Shown here: piece after piece, positions 25,414 to 34,670 of the stretch
Numbering within the stretch: the first letter of the stretch is position 1
How the letters are laid out: the number at the start of each line of letters is the position of its first letter
DNA from: Acidaminobacter hydrogenoformans DSM 2784
Lineage (GTDB): Bacteria > Bacillota > Clostridia > Peptostreptococcales > Acidaminobacteraceae
DNA length: 64,000 nt
Reading direction: 5' to 3'
NCBI RefSeq assembly: GCF_900103005.1
Contig: NZ_FMWL01000007.1
Coordinates: 97,487 to 161,486 of the forward strand
Notes under the pieces: generated by a model
The model's database searches: none
The model's input: the letters and a program-made list of their open reading frames with translations, nothing else
What the model was told of the DNA's origin: nothing
Position numbers and translations under genes: made by a program

Positions 25414-27345
25414 ATGAATTCCAAAATAGAAAGATTAAAAAAAAATTGGGAATCGTATGTTTTAAACGGAGAATTATCTGGAGACACACGGCCATGTGTA
25501 AAGGAAGCCTGGGACCGCTGCATCGCTTTGGATGTTGATTACAATGATGGTTTTGGACAAATTATATCCAATGAAGAACTTAAAGAGCGGCTCGTTAAGA
25601 ATGAAAATCTCATTAAGATAGCAGCTCCAATAATGGAAAATATCTATACAATCATCAAAAATACAAGTTTCAGTATTGTCTTGTCAGATGGCGAGGGTGT
25701 GCTCATCCATGTCATTGAGAATGAAAGTATTCATAATAAACACAGCAACTTAAAATTTTTTCTTGGGACACACTGGGATGAGGCGAATGTGGGTTCTAAT
25801 GCTATTGGAACCGCACTCGCTAGAAAAGAAGCTATTCATATGAAAGGCGCAGAACATTATTGTCTCTCACATCATCCTTGGACATGCTCAGCCGCAATAA
25901 TCAGAGACCCGTTTGGGAAAATCATAGGATGTCTCGACATATCAGGGAGTGTTGAAGACGAACATATTCATACTTTTGGTATTGTTACTACTGCTGCTGC
26001 AATAATTGAAAAGCAATTAAATTTAATGGCTTCTTATCAGTTGATAAATACAGCAATCAACTCTGTCATGGATGGTTTTTTTGTTATAGACAATTCTTTT
26101 AAAATACTTCACATAAATGATAAAATGGCAGAACTCTTGGGGATCAAAAGGGAAGATCTAATGGGCTTAGATCTGAGGGATATATTCAAGGATATCAATA
26201 TTCAAAATGAAGTTTTGAACTTAGGAAAAAATATAAAGTTGAATGATTATACAATCAATTTTAAACGAACAAAATTGGAATGCATGATCATCATTTCGCC
26301 TACAATTATTGATAATCAAGTGAGTGGCGCAGTATTTCTGATTAAGGAAGCTGCCAATGTGAGACGAGAGGTATCAAAACTTGCGGGTTTTAGTTCTGGA
26401 TACACCTTTGATGATTTGATTACCTGTGATGACAATATGCAAGCAGTCAAAAATTTTGCCAAAAAAATTGCAGAATATGATTGTACGGTACTTATTCAAG
26501 GCGAGAGTGGAACAGGAAAAGAAATTTTTGCGCACGCAATACATCATCATAGTTCTCGAAGCGAAGGACCTTTCATCGCAATTAATTGTGCAGCTTTGCC
26601 AAAGGATCTTGCTGAGAGTGAGCTTTTCGGTTATGAAAAGGGTGCCTTTACAGGTGCGTCTAACGAAGGTAAGCCAGGTAAATTTGAACTGGCGAACGGT
26701 GGTACGATTTTTCTTGATGAAATCGGTGAGCTGCCATTAGAAATTCAATCTAAGTTTCTGAGGATCCTCGATGATCAGAAAGTAAGCCGAATTGGCAGTC
26801 GCTATGAACGGGATTTGAATGTTCGAATCATAGCCGCGACTAATAGAAATCTTGAAAGAGAGATTGAAGTTAAGGGATTTCGGGAAGATCTATATTTCAG
26901 GCTCAATGTAGTAAAAATATCACTAATACCACTCAGGGATCGGAAGAATGACATTCTGCTGCTGGCAGATAAATTCATCAAGCGTCTGAATCTTGAGAAT
27001 AACTGTAGTGAAAAACAATTCAGCGAAAAGTTCAAAGACGCCTTAATGAAAAAGCCGTGGAAAGGTAATGTAAGAGAACTGCGGAATTATATTCAGAAGG
27101 AGTATTACCTGTGTGATGGAGATACCATCAATGGCAGCTATAATCATAATATGGAACTGTCGTCCAAGATAGATTTCAAAAACGATAATCTACAGAATGT
27201 CGAGAAATTCTGTATAATTGAAGCGCTTCGTGCAGCGAATGGAAATGCGGTTGAAGCTGCAGAGCAGCTGAAAATTGGCAAGTCAACAATCTATAGAAAG
27301 ATTTTGTCCTATCAGATTGATGTAAAATCTTTCAAAGAGCAATAA
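25414..27345 (+). CDS. acoR: Sigma-54-dependent activator AcoR
   Basis: A 643-residue enhancer-binding protein for acetoin catabolism. The N-terminal ~220 residues are the AcoR/GAF sensor, with GTHWDEANVGSNAIGTAL typical of the group; a PAS domain lies at ~225-320; the AAA+ module has Walker A GESGTGKE at ~363 and GAFTGA at ~410; a Fis-type helix-turn-helix closes the protein (AAEQLKIGKSTIYRKI). AGGAGG precedes the ATG. The acetoin dehydrogenase operon begins 390 bp downstream behind a sigma-54 promoter and candidate binding sites, so it is the likely target. Confidence 0.93.
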   Translation: MNSKIERLKKNWESYVLNGELSGDTRPCVKEAWDRCIALDVDYNDGFGQIISNEELKERLVKNENLIKIAAPIMENIYTIIKNTSFSIVLSDGEGVLIHVIENESIHNKHSNLKFFLGTHWDEANVGSNAIGTALARKEAIHMKGAEHYCLSHHPWTCSAAIIRDPFGKIIGCLDISGSVEDEHIHTFGIVTTAAAIIEKQLNLMASYQLINTAINSVMDGFFVIDNSFKILHINDKMAELLGIKREDLMGLDLRDIFKDINIQNEVLNLGKNIKLNDYTINFKRTKLECMIIISPTIIDNQVSGAVFLIKEAANVRREVSKLAGFSSGYTFDDLITCDDNMQAVKNFAKKIAEYDCTVLIQGESGTGKEIFAHAIHHHSSRSEGPFIAINCAALPKDLAESELFGYEKGAFTGASNEGKPGKFELANGGTIFLDEIGELPLEIQSKFLRILDDQKVSRIGSRYERDLNVRIIAATNRNLEREIEVKGFREDLYFRLNVVKISLIPLRDRKNDILLLADKFIKRLNLENNCSEKQFSEKFKDALMKKPWKGNVRELRNYIQKEYYLCDGDTINGSYNHNMELSSKIDFKNDNLQNVEKFCIIEALRAANGNAVEAAEQLKIGKSTIYRKILSYQIDVKSFKEQ

Positions 27346-27406
27346 AAAAATACATAGTTCAGTCTATCTAAGTAAAGTAATTAGGTGATGGCTGCACTAA
27401 ATTATT

Positions 27407-27454
27407 AACCGTTTCGGACTGGGTTTTAATGCCCATTTTGAGACGGTTATTTTT
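27407..27454 (+). terminator. Terminator after acoR
   Basis: AACCGTTTC...GGG pairs imperfectly with CCC...GAGACGGTT and is followed by ATTTTT. Confidence 0.6.
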
Positions 27455-27460
27455 ATGCCG

Positions 27461-27510
27461 TTTCCCAATTTGGGAATTTCAAAATGGGAAAAAGACATAA
27501 TGGGAAAACG
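27461..27510. promoter_or_regulatory. Putative AcoR upstream activator sites
   Basis: Four TGGGAA-type half-sites: TTTCCCAATTTGGGAA (an inverted pair, 27461-27476), then AATGGGAAAA (27483-27492) and AATGGGAAAA (27499-27508). The last two are direct copies 16 bp apart. They lie about 50-100 bp before the sigma-54 promoter, the usual place for enhancer sites. Confidence 0.6.
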
Positions 27511-27560
27511 GATTAAAGTTGGAGAGCCAGCAATAAAGCTATTGTGAGCACTTATTATTT

Positions 27561-27576
27561 TGGCATGTTAATTGCT
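27561..27576 (+). promoter_or_regulatory. Sigma-54 promoter of the aco operon
   Basis: TGGCATG, four bases, TTGCT: invariant GG and GC at the right spacing. It precedes the acetoin dehydrogenase genes by about 155 bp. The 27580-27730 leader holds a GGGAGGG at 27634 but no convincing small gene. Confidence 0.85.
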
Positions 27577-27732
27577 TAAGTAATAGATGACACATTACAT
27601 GTCATTGGTAGTTTGATTCAAAAAGATTCTGAAGGGAGGGACGATCATAAACGGCTTTGTTCGTTGCAGTAACAGATCGGCTAAATTAACAGTGAGTCCA
27701 AGTATTTAAAAAATGGAAAACGGTAAGAGGTG

Positions 27733-28119
27733 ATGCGTATCAAACGGTTTATCATCGAATTTGGTCTGGGACTGGACTTTCACGGCCAATCAGTCACGGA
27801 TGCAGCCGGAAAAGCTGTCCGGGAAGCTATATCCAGAAGTTGCCTTTCTGGATTGCAGGAGGTGTTGGGCTACTCGTTGAAAGAGATGAATGAAAAAATT
27901 CTCATAAAAATGACGATTGCCGTTTCACGACCGGATGAAGTGGATTCAGAATCAATCAAAATGTATCTGCCGATCGGGCAAAAAGAGGTGCTGGTTGTGA
28001 GTGGTGGCTTGAAGGTGCGAGGGATCAATATCCCAGAATTCGGCGACCGTGACGACAGCATCGAAGCTGCAGTGGCCTGCATTGAAGTATGCATAATTGA
28101 AAAGGAGGAATCACTTTGA
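27733..28119 (+). CDS. Lin0512-family protein
   Basis: A 128-residue protein of the uncharacterised Lin0512 family; RFIIEFGLGLDFHGQSVTDA and the following AVREAISRSCLSGLQEVL are family-like. No membrane segment or catalytic motif is known. It is the first gene behind the aco sigma-54 promoter and its end overlaps the start of acoA by four bases, so it is made together with the dehydrogenase; a structural or assembly role is conceivable but unsupported. The ribosome site GAGG is close to the ATG; GTG at 27730 is an alternative. Confidence 0.8.
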   Translation: MRIKRFIIEFGLGLDFHGQSVTDAAGKAVREAISRSCLSGLQEVLGYSLKEMNEKILIKMTIAVSRPDEVDSESIKMYLPIGQKEVLVVSGGLKVRGINIPEFGDRDDSIEAAVACIEVCIIEKEESL

Positions 28120-29102
28120 AGCTAAGTAACGAGAAGATATTGAGCATGTACGAAAATATGTTGAAAATCAGAAAGTTTGAAGAAAGAGCAATGATACTGT
28201 TCTCAGAAGGACAGATTCCGGGGTTTGTTCATCTTTATATCGGTGAAGAAGCTGTTGCAACAGGTGCTTGTGCCAATCTGAATGAAGATGATTTTATCAC
28301 CAGCACACATCGCGGCCATGGTCATATCGTTTCGAAGGGCGGGGATCTTAATCTGATGATGGCTGAGCTGTTTGGGAAAGAAACCGGCTACTGTAAAGGC
28401 AAAGGCGGATCCATGCATATCGCGGATGCGACGAAAGGAATTCTCGGCGCCAATGGTATTGTCGGCGCTGGACATAACATTGCAGCAGGTGCGGGACTCA
28501 GTGCAAAATACAGAGGGACTGAACAAGTTTGTGTTTGTTTTTTTGGTGACGCTTCGACCAACCAGAGTACATTCCATGAATCGATGAACCTTGCCAGCAT
28601 ATGGAAATTGCCAGTTGTTTATGTTTGTGAGAACAACGGATATGGTATTTCCATGAGCCAGGAACGACATATGGCTATAAAGAATATTTCCGATCGCGCC
28701 ACTGGATATAATATTCCAGGCGTTACAGTCGACGGTAATGATGTGTTTGCAGTATACGAAGCGGTAGAGGAGGCTGTTAAACGCGCAAGAAAGCAACAGG
28801 GGCCAACCTTGGTGGAGTGTAAGACCTATCGACATCGTGGTCATTTCGAAGGAGATCCTACAATTTACCGTGCTGCCTCAGAGCTTCAGGAATGGATAGA
28901 AAAAGATCCCGTCAAGCGCATGGAGTCGTTCCTCGTTGAGAACAAAGTCGTAACTTTGGAAGAGATTGAAGCATTAAATAACAAGATAGAAACGGAAGTC
29001 AGTAATGCCGTTAAATTCGCTCAAGATAGTCCTTACCCTGCAGTTGAACAAGCAGTTCAAGATATATTTTCTGATATCGTTGAGGAGGTAAAAATCCGAT
29101 GA
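28116..29102 (+). CDS. acoA: Acetoin dehydrogenase E1 alpha (AcoA)
   Basis: Thiamine-diphosphate-dependent E1 alpha subunit, 328 residues, that cleaves acetoin and passes the acetyl group to lipoate. The ThDP/Mg motif runs from GDAST at 144 to ENNGYG at 172; GKGGSMH and STHRGHGH are typical of the E1 alpha fold. GGAGG precedes the start inside the upstream gene. It overlaps acoB by four bases (ATGA), consistent with equal amounts of the two subunits. The family also includes branched-chain and pyruvate E1; AcoX and AcoR nearby favour acetoin. Confidence 0.93.
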   Translation: MKLSNEKILSMYENMLKIRKFEERAMILFSEGQIPGFVHLYIGEEAVATGACANLNEDDFITSTHRGHGHIVSKGGDLNLMMAELFGKETGYCKGKGGSMHIADATKGILGANGIVGAGHNIAAGAGLSAKYRGTEQVCVCFFGDASTNQSTFHESMNLASIWKLPVVYVCENNGYGISMSQERHMAIKNISDRATGYNIPGVTVDGNDVFAVYEAVEEAVKRARKQQGPTLVECKTYRHRGHFEGDPTIYRAASELQEWIEKDPVKRMESFLVENKVVTLEEIEALNNKIETEVSNAVKFAQDSPYPAVEQAVQDIFSDIVEEVKIR

Positions 29103-30070
29103 GAACTCTAACTTACGCTGAAGGTATTCGAGAAGGCATGAGAATTAAAATGTTGGAGGATCCGAATGTCTTGATTTTTGGAGAAGATGTCGGCCAATTT
29201 GGTGGGTGTTTCGGGGTTACAGCGGGCATGGTAGATGAGTTTACCGATAAGCGTGTTATTGATACTCCGATTTCTGAAGGTGTCATTATTGGTGCTGCGG
29301 TAGGCGCAGCAGCAGCGGGCCTAAAACCGATTGCCGAGTTGATGTTTGTAGATTTTTTGACAGTTGGTATGGATCAGCTGGTTAACCAAGCTGCGAAAAT
29401 GCGGTATATGTTCGGTGGCAAGGTTTCAATGCCAATGGTTGTACGTTTGCCAAGCGGAGGCGGTGTGAGAGCTGCTGCACAGCATTCACAGTCTCTGGAG
29501 AGCTGGTTGACCCATGTTCCTGGTCTTAAGGTGATTTATCCATCCAATGCTGCAGACGCGGCAGGCATGATGTTGACAGCAATCGAGGATGATAATCCAG
29601 TGATGTACTTAGAAAACAAATCCATGTACGCAATGAAGGGCGAAGTACCGGACACGATTGTGCCTATTCCTCTTGGGAAGGCAGCGGTCAAGCGTGAAGG
29701 CTCTCAAGTAACTGTAATCACATATGGCAAGCAGGTATACGATGCGCTCAGCGCTGCGGAAACACTTAGTAAAGACGGCGTTGATGTGGAAGTCATTGAC
29801 CTGAGGTCACTCTATCCTTTGGATAAAGAGACAATCAAAACATCTGTCGAGAAGACCGGGAAAGTTGTTTTGGTATCTGAAGAAGTGAAAAGAGGGGGAT
29901 TTATCGGAGAGATCGCAGCTGTGATCGCTGAAGAATTCTTTTTCTCACTGGATGCTCCCATTCTACGAGTTGGAGCCCTCAATACACCCATTCCTTTCTC
30001 ACCAGGATTGGAAGACTATGTGCTTCCCGATCAGCTAGATATCGTCCATGCAATCAAAAAAATAGTGTGA
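29099..30070 (+). CDS. acoB: Acetoin dehydrogenase E1 beta (AcoB)
   Basis: E1 beta subunit, 323 residues, forming the alpha2beta2 active site with AcoA. It has the transketolase pyrimidine-binding domain (YAEGIREGM, FGEDVGQFGG, RVIDTPISE) in the first ~190 residues and the C-terminal transketolase domain with VISEEVKRGGF-like VLVSEEVKRGG. GAGG precedes the ATG in the end of acoA. A ~57-bp gap with a small CATGCACATGATGTC/ATATCATGTGCATG hairpin at 30078-30112 separates it from acoX. Confidence 0.93.
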   Translation: MRTLTYAEGIREGMRIKMLEDPNVLIFGEDVGQFGGCFGVTAGMVDEFTDKRVIDTPISEGVIIGAAVGAAAAGLKPIAELMFVDFLTVGMDQLVNQAAKMRYMFGGKVSMPMVVRLPSGGGVRAAAQHSQSLESWLTHVPGLKVIYPSNAADAAGMMLTAIEDDNPVMYLENKSMYAMKGEVPDTIVPIPLGKAAVKREGSQVTVITYGKQVYDALSAAETLSKDGVDVEVIDLRSLYPLDKETIKTSVEKTGKVVLVSEEVKRGGFIGEIAAVIAEEFFFSLDAPILRVGALNTPIPFSPGLEDYVLPDQLDIVHAIKKIV

Positions 30071-30127
30071 TATAGAGCATGCACATGATGTCTTAGGATA
30101 TCATGTGCATGCTGACTGAGGTGAAAA

Positions 30128-31126
30128 ATGTCATCAATAGGAATAATTGCAAATCCCGCATCGGGAAAGGATATCAGAAGATTAGTATCTCATGCTACCG
30201 TAATCGATAACAATGAGAAAGTTAATATTGTTGAGCGAATTATCCTGGGCGCACAAAAATTCGGGGTTGAAAAAGTTTTCATCATGCCGGATTCTTCAAT
30301 GATGGGCTATAAAGTTCAAGACAAGCTGCAGTTATCAGGTGAATTAAGCGCAGATATAGAAATCCTGAATTTTTATATCAAGGATGCTCCAAGCGATACA
30401 GAGGTTGCGGCTGAGATGCTCGAGTCTCTTGGCGTGGATTGTGTGGTTGTACTGGGCGGTGATGGCACCCATCGTCTTGTAGCAAAAAAACTAAAAACGG
30501 TCCCGTTGATAGGCGTTTCTACAGGAACAAACAATGCATACCCGGAAATGATCGAGGGAACGGTTGTAGGCATGGCAGCTGCAGCAGTTGCGTCAGGGAA
30601 AATTGACCTGAGCCATTCATGCGACCGGGATAAAATCATTGAAATTTATATAAATAACAATTTTGTAGATATTGCTTTAATGGACGCGGTCATATCTGAT
30701 GAAATCTTTATAGGTGCTAAAGCAATATGGGATATTGAGCATTTCAAGCAGCTTATTGTCTCGAAGTGCCATCCTGCGTCAATTGGTTTTTCGTCCATTG
30801 TCGGGGCAAACTGTCGAATTGATTCAACGGACGATTTTGGAGGACTATTGAAAATAGGTGGTGGATCAAATCATTTCTATGCCCCTATCTCGGCGGGAAC
30901 AATCATCAAAATTGAAGCGGAGAATCCAGAAATAATCAAACTGAATAGTTCTGTTTGCTGGAAGTCTGATTTCAGTGGGATCGTTGCCGTGGATGGTGAA
31001 AGAGAGATACGTTTTTTCGAAGGCGATCAGCTTGAATTCAAAATTACTCGGAACGGTCCATGGCACGTCGATGTTAAAAAAACCTTGGAAACCGCTCTAA
31101 AATCTGGATTCTTCATAGCAAAATAA
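30128..31126 (+). CDS. acoX: AcoX, NAD kinase-fold protein
   Basis: A 332-residue protein of the AcoX/ATP-NAD kinase-like family found in many aco operons. The opening IGIIANPASGKDIRR and the GGDGTHR motif at about residue 114 are the diagnostic parts of the NAD kinase fold; the family signature IGVSTGTNNAYP follows. Its biochemical role in acetoin breakdown has not been settled to my knowledge. The ribosome site GAGGTG lies seven bases before the ATG. Confidence 0.88.
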   Translation: MSSIGIIANPASGKDIRRLVSHATVIDNNEKVNIVERIILGAQKFGVEKVFIMPDSSMMGYKVQDKLQLSGELSADIEILNFYIKDAPSDTEVAAEMLESLGVDCVVVLGGDGTHRLVAKKLKTVPLIGVSTGTNNAYPEMIEGTVVGMAAAAVASGKIDLSHSCDRDKIIEIYINNNFVDIALMDAVISDEIFIGAKAIWDIEHFKQLIVSKCHPASIGFSSIVGANCRIDSTDDFGGLLKIGGGSNHFYAPISAGTIIKIEAENPEIIKLNSSVCWKSDFSGIVAVDGEREIRFFEGDQLEFKITRNGPWHVDVKKTLETALKSGFFIAK

Positions 31127-31141
31127 CTTCAGGAGGAAATT

Positions 31142-32437
31142 ATGGGACAATTGATAGTTATGCCGAAATTAGGTCTTACCATGACTGAAGGAAAAATTGT
31201 CAAATGGTATAAGCAGGAAGGTGATGTGGTTCAAAAAGGAGATGCTATTTTTGGCGTTGAAACTGATAAACTCACTAATGATATTGATGCCACTGTCGGC
31301 GGCGTTTTAAGAAAAATAATTCACGCAGACGGCATTGTGCAGGTTCTTAAACCTGTGGGGATCATAGCTGAAGCAGATGAAGATATCTCCGGCCTGCTTG
31401 CCCAAACGGAATCAGTACCTGTGAATGTTGTCGAAGCCGAAAAGCCCACACAACTGAAGGAAAAAAACGTCGAGAAAGCCGGGAATCGAATCATGGCATC
31501 GCCTAAAGCGAAAAAGCTTGCCAAGGAACTGGGCATTAATTTGGAGAACATAACGGGAACAGGTATGTCGGGTTCGATAACAGAACAGGATGTCCTTGAT
31601 TATGACAACTCTCCTCAATCAAAAGTAAAGTCTTCACCTGCGGCAGAAAAACTGGCAGCAGGACTTGGGATCGAGATAGAAAAAATTCAAAAAAACGATA
31701 GAATCATGAAAGATGATGTCGTTGAGTACTGGAATTTTAAACGACTGCAGGAAATGGCACAGCCTGAAGAGTATCGTGAGGGCATGAGCGCCATGAGACG
31801 GGTGATTTCTGAGCGGATGTCTTATAGTCAGAATACATCAGCGACTGTCAACTACAGTCTTAGCGTTGATACCCGAGAAATGCAGCGGCTGAGGGAGAAT
31901 CTCAAACCCATATTTAAAGTAACGTATACTGATATCATCGTGAAGATTCTTTCAAGAGTTTTACTTGAATTTCCATTGCTTAACGCATCAGTAGATGATG
32001 ATGAAATCATCACTCGCAACTTTGTAAATATGGGTGTCGCAGTGGCGCTGAATGAGGGATTGATTGTTCCGGTCATTAAATATGCCAATGTGAAGGGGAT
32101 TGAGGCAATCTCTGAGGAGATCAAAAGTCTTGCAGAAAAAGCCAGGACAAATACGCTTCAACCCGATGAAATGACTGGTGGAACATTTACAGTCACAAAT
32201 CTGGGTATGTTCGGGATTGAATCATTCACTCCAATAATCAATCAGCCTGAAGTTGCTATAATGGGGATTAACACTATCAAGGAAGTGGCAACCAACGTTA
32301 ATGGACAGCTCCAGTTCATTCCAATGATGAACTTGAGTCTGACCGCGGACCATCGCGTGGTGGATGGGTCTGTTGCAGCACAGTTTATGAACAGGGTGAA
32401 AGAATACATGGAAAATCCAAGTATCTTGATGTTGTAG
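31142..32437 (+). CDS. acoC: Acetoin dehydrogenase E2, dihydrolipoamide acetyltransferase
   Basis: E2 core, 431 residues, transferring acetyl from lipoate to CoA. A lipoyl domain occupies residues 1-78 with the lipoylated Lys43 in ETDKLTND. Two E3-binding-type segments follow, at ~118-152 (ASPKAKKLAKELGINL) and ~164-196 (SSPAAEKLAAGLGIEI); one is usual. The catalytic domain spans ~210-431 and ends with HRVVDG, His404 and Asp408. AGGAGG precedes the ATG by seven bases. E1, E2 and E3 are all encoded in the operon. Confidence 0.93.
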   Translation: MGQLIVMPKLGLTMTEGKIVKWYKQEGDVVQKGDAIFGVETDKLTNDIDATVGGVLRKIIHADGIVQVLKPVGIIAEADEDISGLLAQTESVPVNVVEAEKPTQLKEKNVEKAGNRIMASPKAKKLAKELGINLENITGTGMSGSITEQDVLDYDNSPQSKVKSSPAAEKLAAGLGIEIEKIQKNDRIMKDDVVEYWNFKRLQEMAQPEEYREGMSAMRRVISERMSYSQNTSATVNYSLSVDTREMQRLRENLKPIFKVTYTDIIVKILSRVLLEFPLLNASVDDDEIITRNFVNMGVAVALNEGLIVPVIKYANVKGIEAISEEIKSLAEKARTNTLQPDEMTGGTFTVTNLGMFGIESFTPIINQPEVAIMGINTIKEVATNVNGQLQFIPMMNLSLTADHRVVDGSVAAQFMNRVKEYMENPSILML

Positions 32438-32447
32438 GAGGTTATCA

Positions 32448-33833
32448 ATGAAATTACTTATACTGGGAGGCGGCCCCGGAGGCTATGTTGCAGCAATCAG
32501 AGCGGCTCAGTTGGGGGCAGACGTCACGATCGTTGAAAAGAAGTATTTTGGTGGGACCTGTATGAATGTTGGCTGTATTCCCACAAAAGTACTTCTTCAC
32601 ACTACGGATTTGTATCATGAGCTGCTGAAAAGCGGAAAAAAACTTGGCATTAAAACGCAGGGGACCGAAGTAGACTGGAACAGGCTTATGGATCGTAAAG
32701 CAGAAGTCATTAGAGCTTTGGTCAATAGTGTTGAAGCCTTGCTGATAAGCAATAAGGTGACAATCCTGTTCGGGGAAGGACGGTTTTTATCAGCCAATCA
32801 GGTGGAAGTCATTTCTGAAAGTGGTGACAGACAATTGTCTGATTTTGATTATGCTATAGTTGCCACAGGGTCAGAACCCGCTGTGCCACCCATTTCGGGA
32901 ATTATGTCGGAAGGCATCATGACCAGCAATGAAATCCTCTCCATGGAAACACTCCCTAAAAGCCTGTCTATTATCGGTGGCGGCGTTATCGGATCCGAAT
33001 TTGCCAGTCTGTTCTCCAGACTGGGTGTCGAGGTTTCAATTATTGAGATGCTTCCAAGAATCGTTCAGACGATGGATGAAGAAATCGTCAACTATCTTGA
33101 TTTTGAATTGAGAAACCAAGGGGTTAAAATACTTACAAAATCTAAGGTTGAAAGCTTTGAAGCATTTGCAGGAGGCGTCAGGGTTCAGGTTTCCTCAATA
33201 GAAGGCAATCAGGTGATAGAGTCTGAAAAAGTATTGCTGTCAATAGGCAGAAGACCTGTTATAAGTAATCTGGGACTTGAAAAAATAGGCGTCAAAGTCG
33301 ACAAAGGAATCTCTGTCAATAAGGATATGCAGACCAATGTCAGCAATGTCTATGCAATAGGGGACTGTACCGGGGGCATCATGCTGGCCCACGTGGCGTC
33401 GGCTCAGGGAATTGTCGCAGTTGAGGCAATTATGAATAAGAAATCCAAGATGGATTTCAGAACGATACCTTATTGCATCTATACGAAACCCGAAATCGCA
33501 TCCGTGGGTATGACTGAAGATCAGGTGAGACAAGCAGGCATTAACTATACTGTCGGACGGTTTCCGCTCATGTCAAATGGTAAGGCGTTTATTCTGGGTG
33601 AGACTGAAGGACTGGTTAAATTCATTATCGACGCGAAGACGGATGAGGTGTTGGGAATGCATATGGCAGGACCGAAGGCGACTGAATTGATCGTTGAAGG
33701 TGCTATGGCCCTGCGACTTGAAGCAACTGTGGATGAAATCATTACAACGATTCATGCACATCCCACAGTAGCGGAAGCTATTCAAGAATCAGCGCATGCA
33801 GTTCACGGCAATGCAATCCATTTGCCGAAATGA
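32448..33833 (+). CDS. acoL: Dihydrolipoamide dehydrogenase (E3)
   Basis: Flavoprotein, 461 residues, reoxidising the E2 lipoamide with NAD+. The FAD motif GGGPGGYVAAI is at 7-17, the redox disulfide is Cys38-Cys43 in GGTCMNVGCIPTK, the NAD motif is GGGVIGSEFAS, and the C-terminal active-site His-Glu is in HAHPTVAEAIQE. GGAGG lies eight bases before the ATG, ten bases after acoC. It is the last dehydrogenase-complex gene before the lipoate genes. Confidence 0.95.
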   Translation: MKLLILGGGPGGYVAAIRAAQLGADVTIVEKKYFGGTCMNVGCIPTKVLLHTTDLYHELLKSGKKLGIKTQGTEVDWNRLMDRKAEVIRALVNSVEALLISNKVTILFGEGRFLSANQVEVISESGDRQLSDFDYAIVATGSEPAVPPISGIMSEGIMTSNEILSMETLPKSLSIIGGGVIGSEFASLFSRLGVEVSIIEMLPRIVQTMDEEIVNYLDFELRNQGVKILTKSKVESFEAFAGGVRVQVSSIEGNQVIESEKVLLSIGRRPVISNLGLEKIGVKVDKGISVNKDMQTNVSNVYAIGDCTGGIMLAHVASAQGIVAVEAIMNKKSKMDFRTIPYCIYTKPEIASVGMTEDQVRQAGINYTVGRFPLMSNGKAFILGETEGLVKFIIDAKTDEVLGMHMAGPKATELIVEGAMALRLEATVDEIITTIHAHPTVAEAIQESAHAVHGNAIHLPK

Positions 33834-33859
33834 TCTGTTTTCCACATACATTTGTATAA

Positions 33860-33985
33860 ATGAAAGCAGCTGAAATAAAAATATATTTAATACGGCACGG
33901 GCAGACTCAGGATAGCATTGAGGGCGGGGTACATGGGTGGCCAACTCGTACCCATTGGCTGCAAATCTATTATTCTAAGGAGTGA
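33860..33985 (+). pseudogene. Remnant of a histidine phosphatase gene
   Basis: A 41-codon frame beginning ATG AAA GCA whose product starts MKAAEIKIYLIRHGQTQDS. IYLIRHGQT is the N-terminal catalytic motif of the phosphoglycerate-mutase/histidine-phosphatase family, with the nucleophilic histidine. After GGVHGW the family match fades, and the frame stops just before lipB, so some 150 residues are missing. It lies between acoL and lipB. A genuine micro-protein cannot be excluded, but a decayed gene fits better. Its end carries the lipB ribosome site. Confidence 0.65.
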
Positions 33986-33989
33986 ATCC

Positions 33990-34670
33990 ATGAGAACCTG
34001 TTACGTAATTCAGTTTGATAATCCTGTCACTTACGCAAATGGTTTGAAATTGCAGAAACAAGCCTTCGACATAGTTAGAAGTGGGAGGGCTGACGGAATT
34101 CTATTAATGCTTCAGCATTCCCCAGTTTTTACTATAGGAAGTAACGGAGGTGTGGAGAATCTTCTGGTTCAACCGGATGTCCTATCCAGTATGGGCATTG
34201 AAATCTGCTATACAAGTCGAGGTGGTAATATCACCTATCATGGACCTGGGCAGTTAGTTGTTTATCCCATCATGAACCTGAACAGCTTCGTGAAAGATAC
34301 CCACTGGTACCTGAGGCAACTGGAAACGGCTGTGATAAAATCACTTGAAGCGTTCGGGCTTGAAGGAAAGCGTAAGGAGAAGTATACCGGCGTCTGGATA
34401 GGAGATAACAAAATTGCAGCCATTGGCGTCCATGTTAAAAAGTGGATCACCATGCATGGCCTTTCTCTCAATCTACATGTTAATAAGGAACATTTCGGTT
34501 TGATCAATCCCTGTGGTATTGTAGAATTCGGAGTGGCGTCCCTCAATGAATATTGTGAGACAGTAGAAGATCAAATGATAATCAATAAGGTCAGGGACAC
34601 ATTCGGTGACATTTTTGACATGAGACTGATACAGAAAGATGCATTTTTTTTAGGGGAGCAGATACTATGA
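33990..34670 (+). CDS. lipB: Octanoyltransferase LipB
   Basis: Transfers octanoate from acyl carrier protein to lipoyl domains, step one of lipoate synthesis. The 226-residue protein has the pocket sequence RGGNITYHGPGQLVVYPI, the catalytic lysine in NKIAAIGVHV, and the catalytic cysteine in LINPCGI. ATG at 33990 follows AAGGAG by seven bases; the frame extends further upstream but there runs across the phosphatase remnant. Its stop overlaps the lipA start by four bases. It would supply the cofactor for acoC. Confidence 0.94.
   Translation: MRTCYVIQFDNPVTYANGLKLQKQAFDIVRSGRADGILLMLQHSPVFTIGSNGGVENLLVQPDVLSSMGIEICYTSRGGNITYHGPGQLVVYPIMNLNSFVKDTHWYLRQLETAVIKSLEAFGLEGKRKEKYTGVWIGDNKIAAIGVHVKKWITMHGLSLNLHVNKEHFGLINPCGIVEFGVASLNEYCETVEDQMIINKVRDTFGDIFDMRLIQKDAFFLGEQIL

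Noticed and set aside
28203..28844. 213-codon open frame on the minus strand
   Set aside because: Antisense to acoA, whose thiamine-diphosphate motif and overlaps with neighbours are clear.
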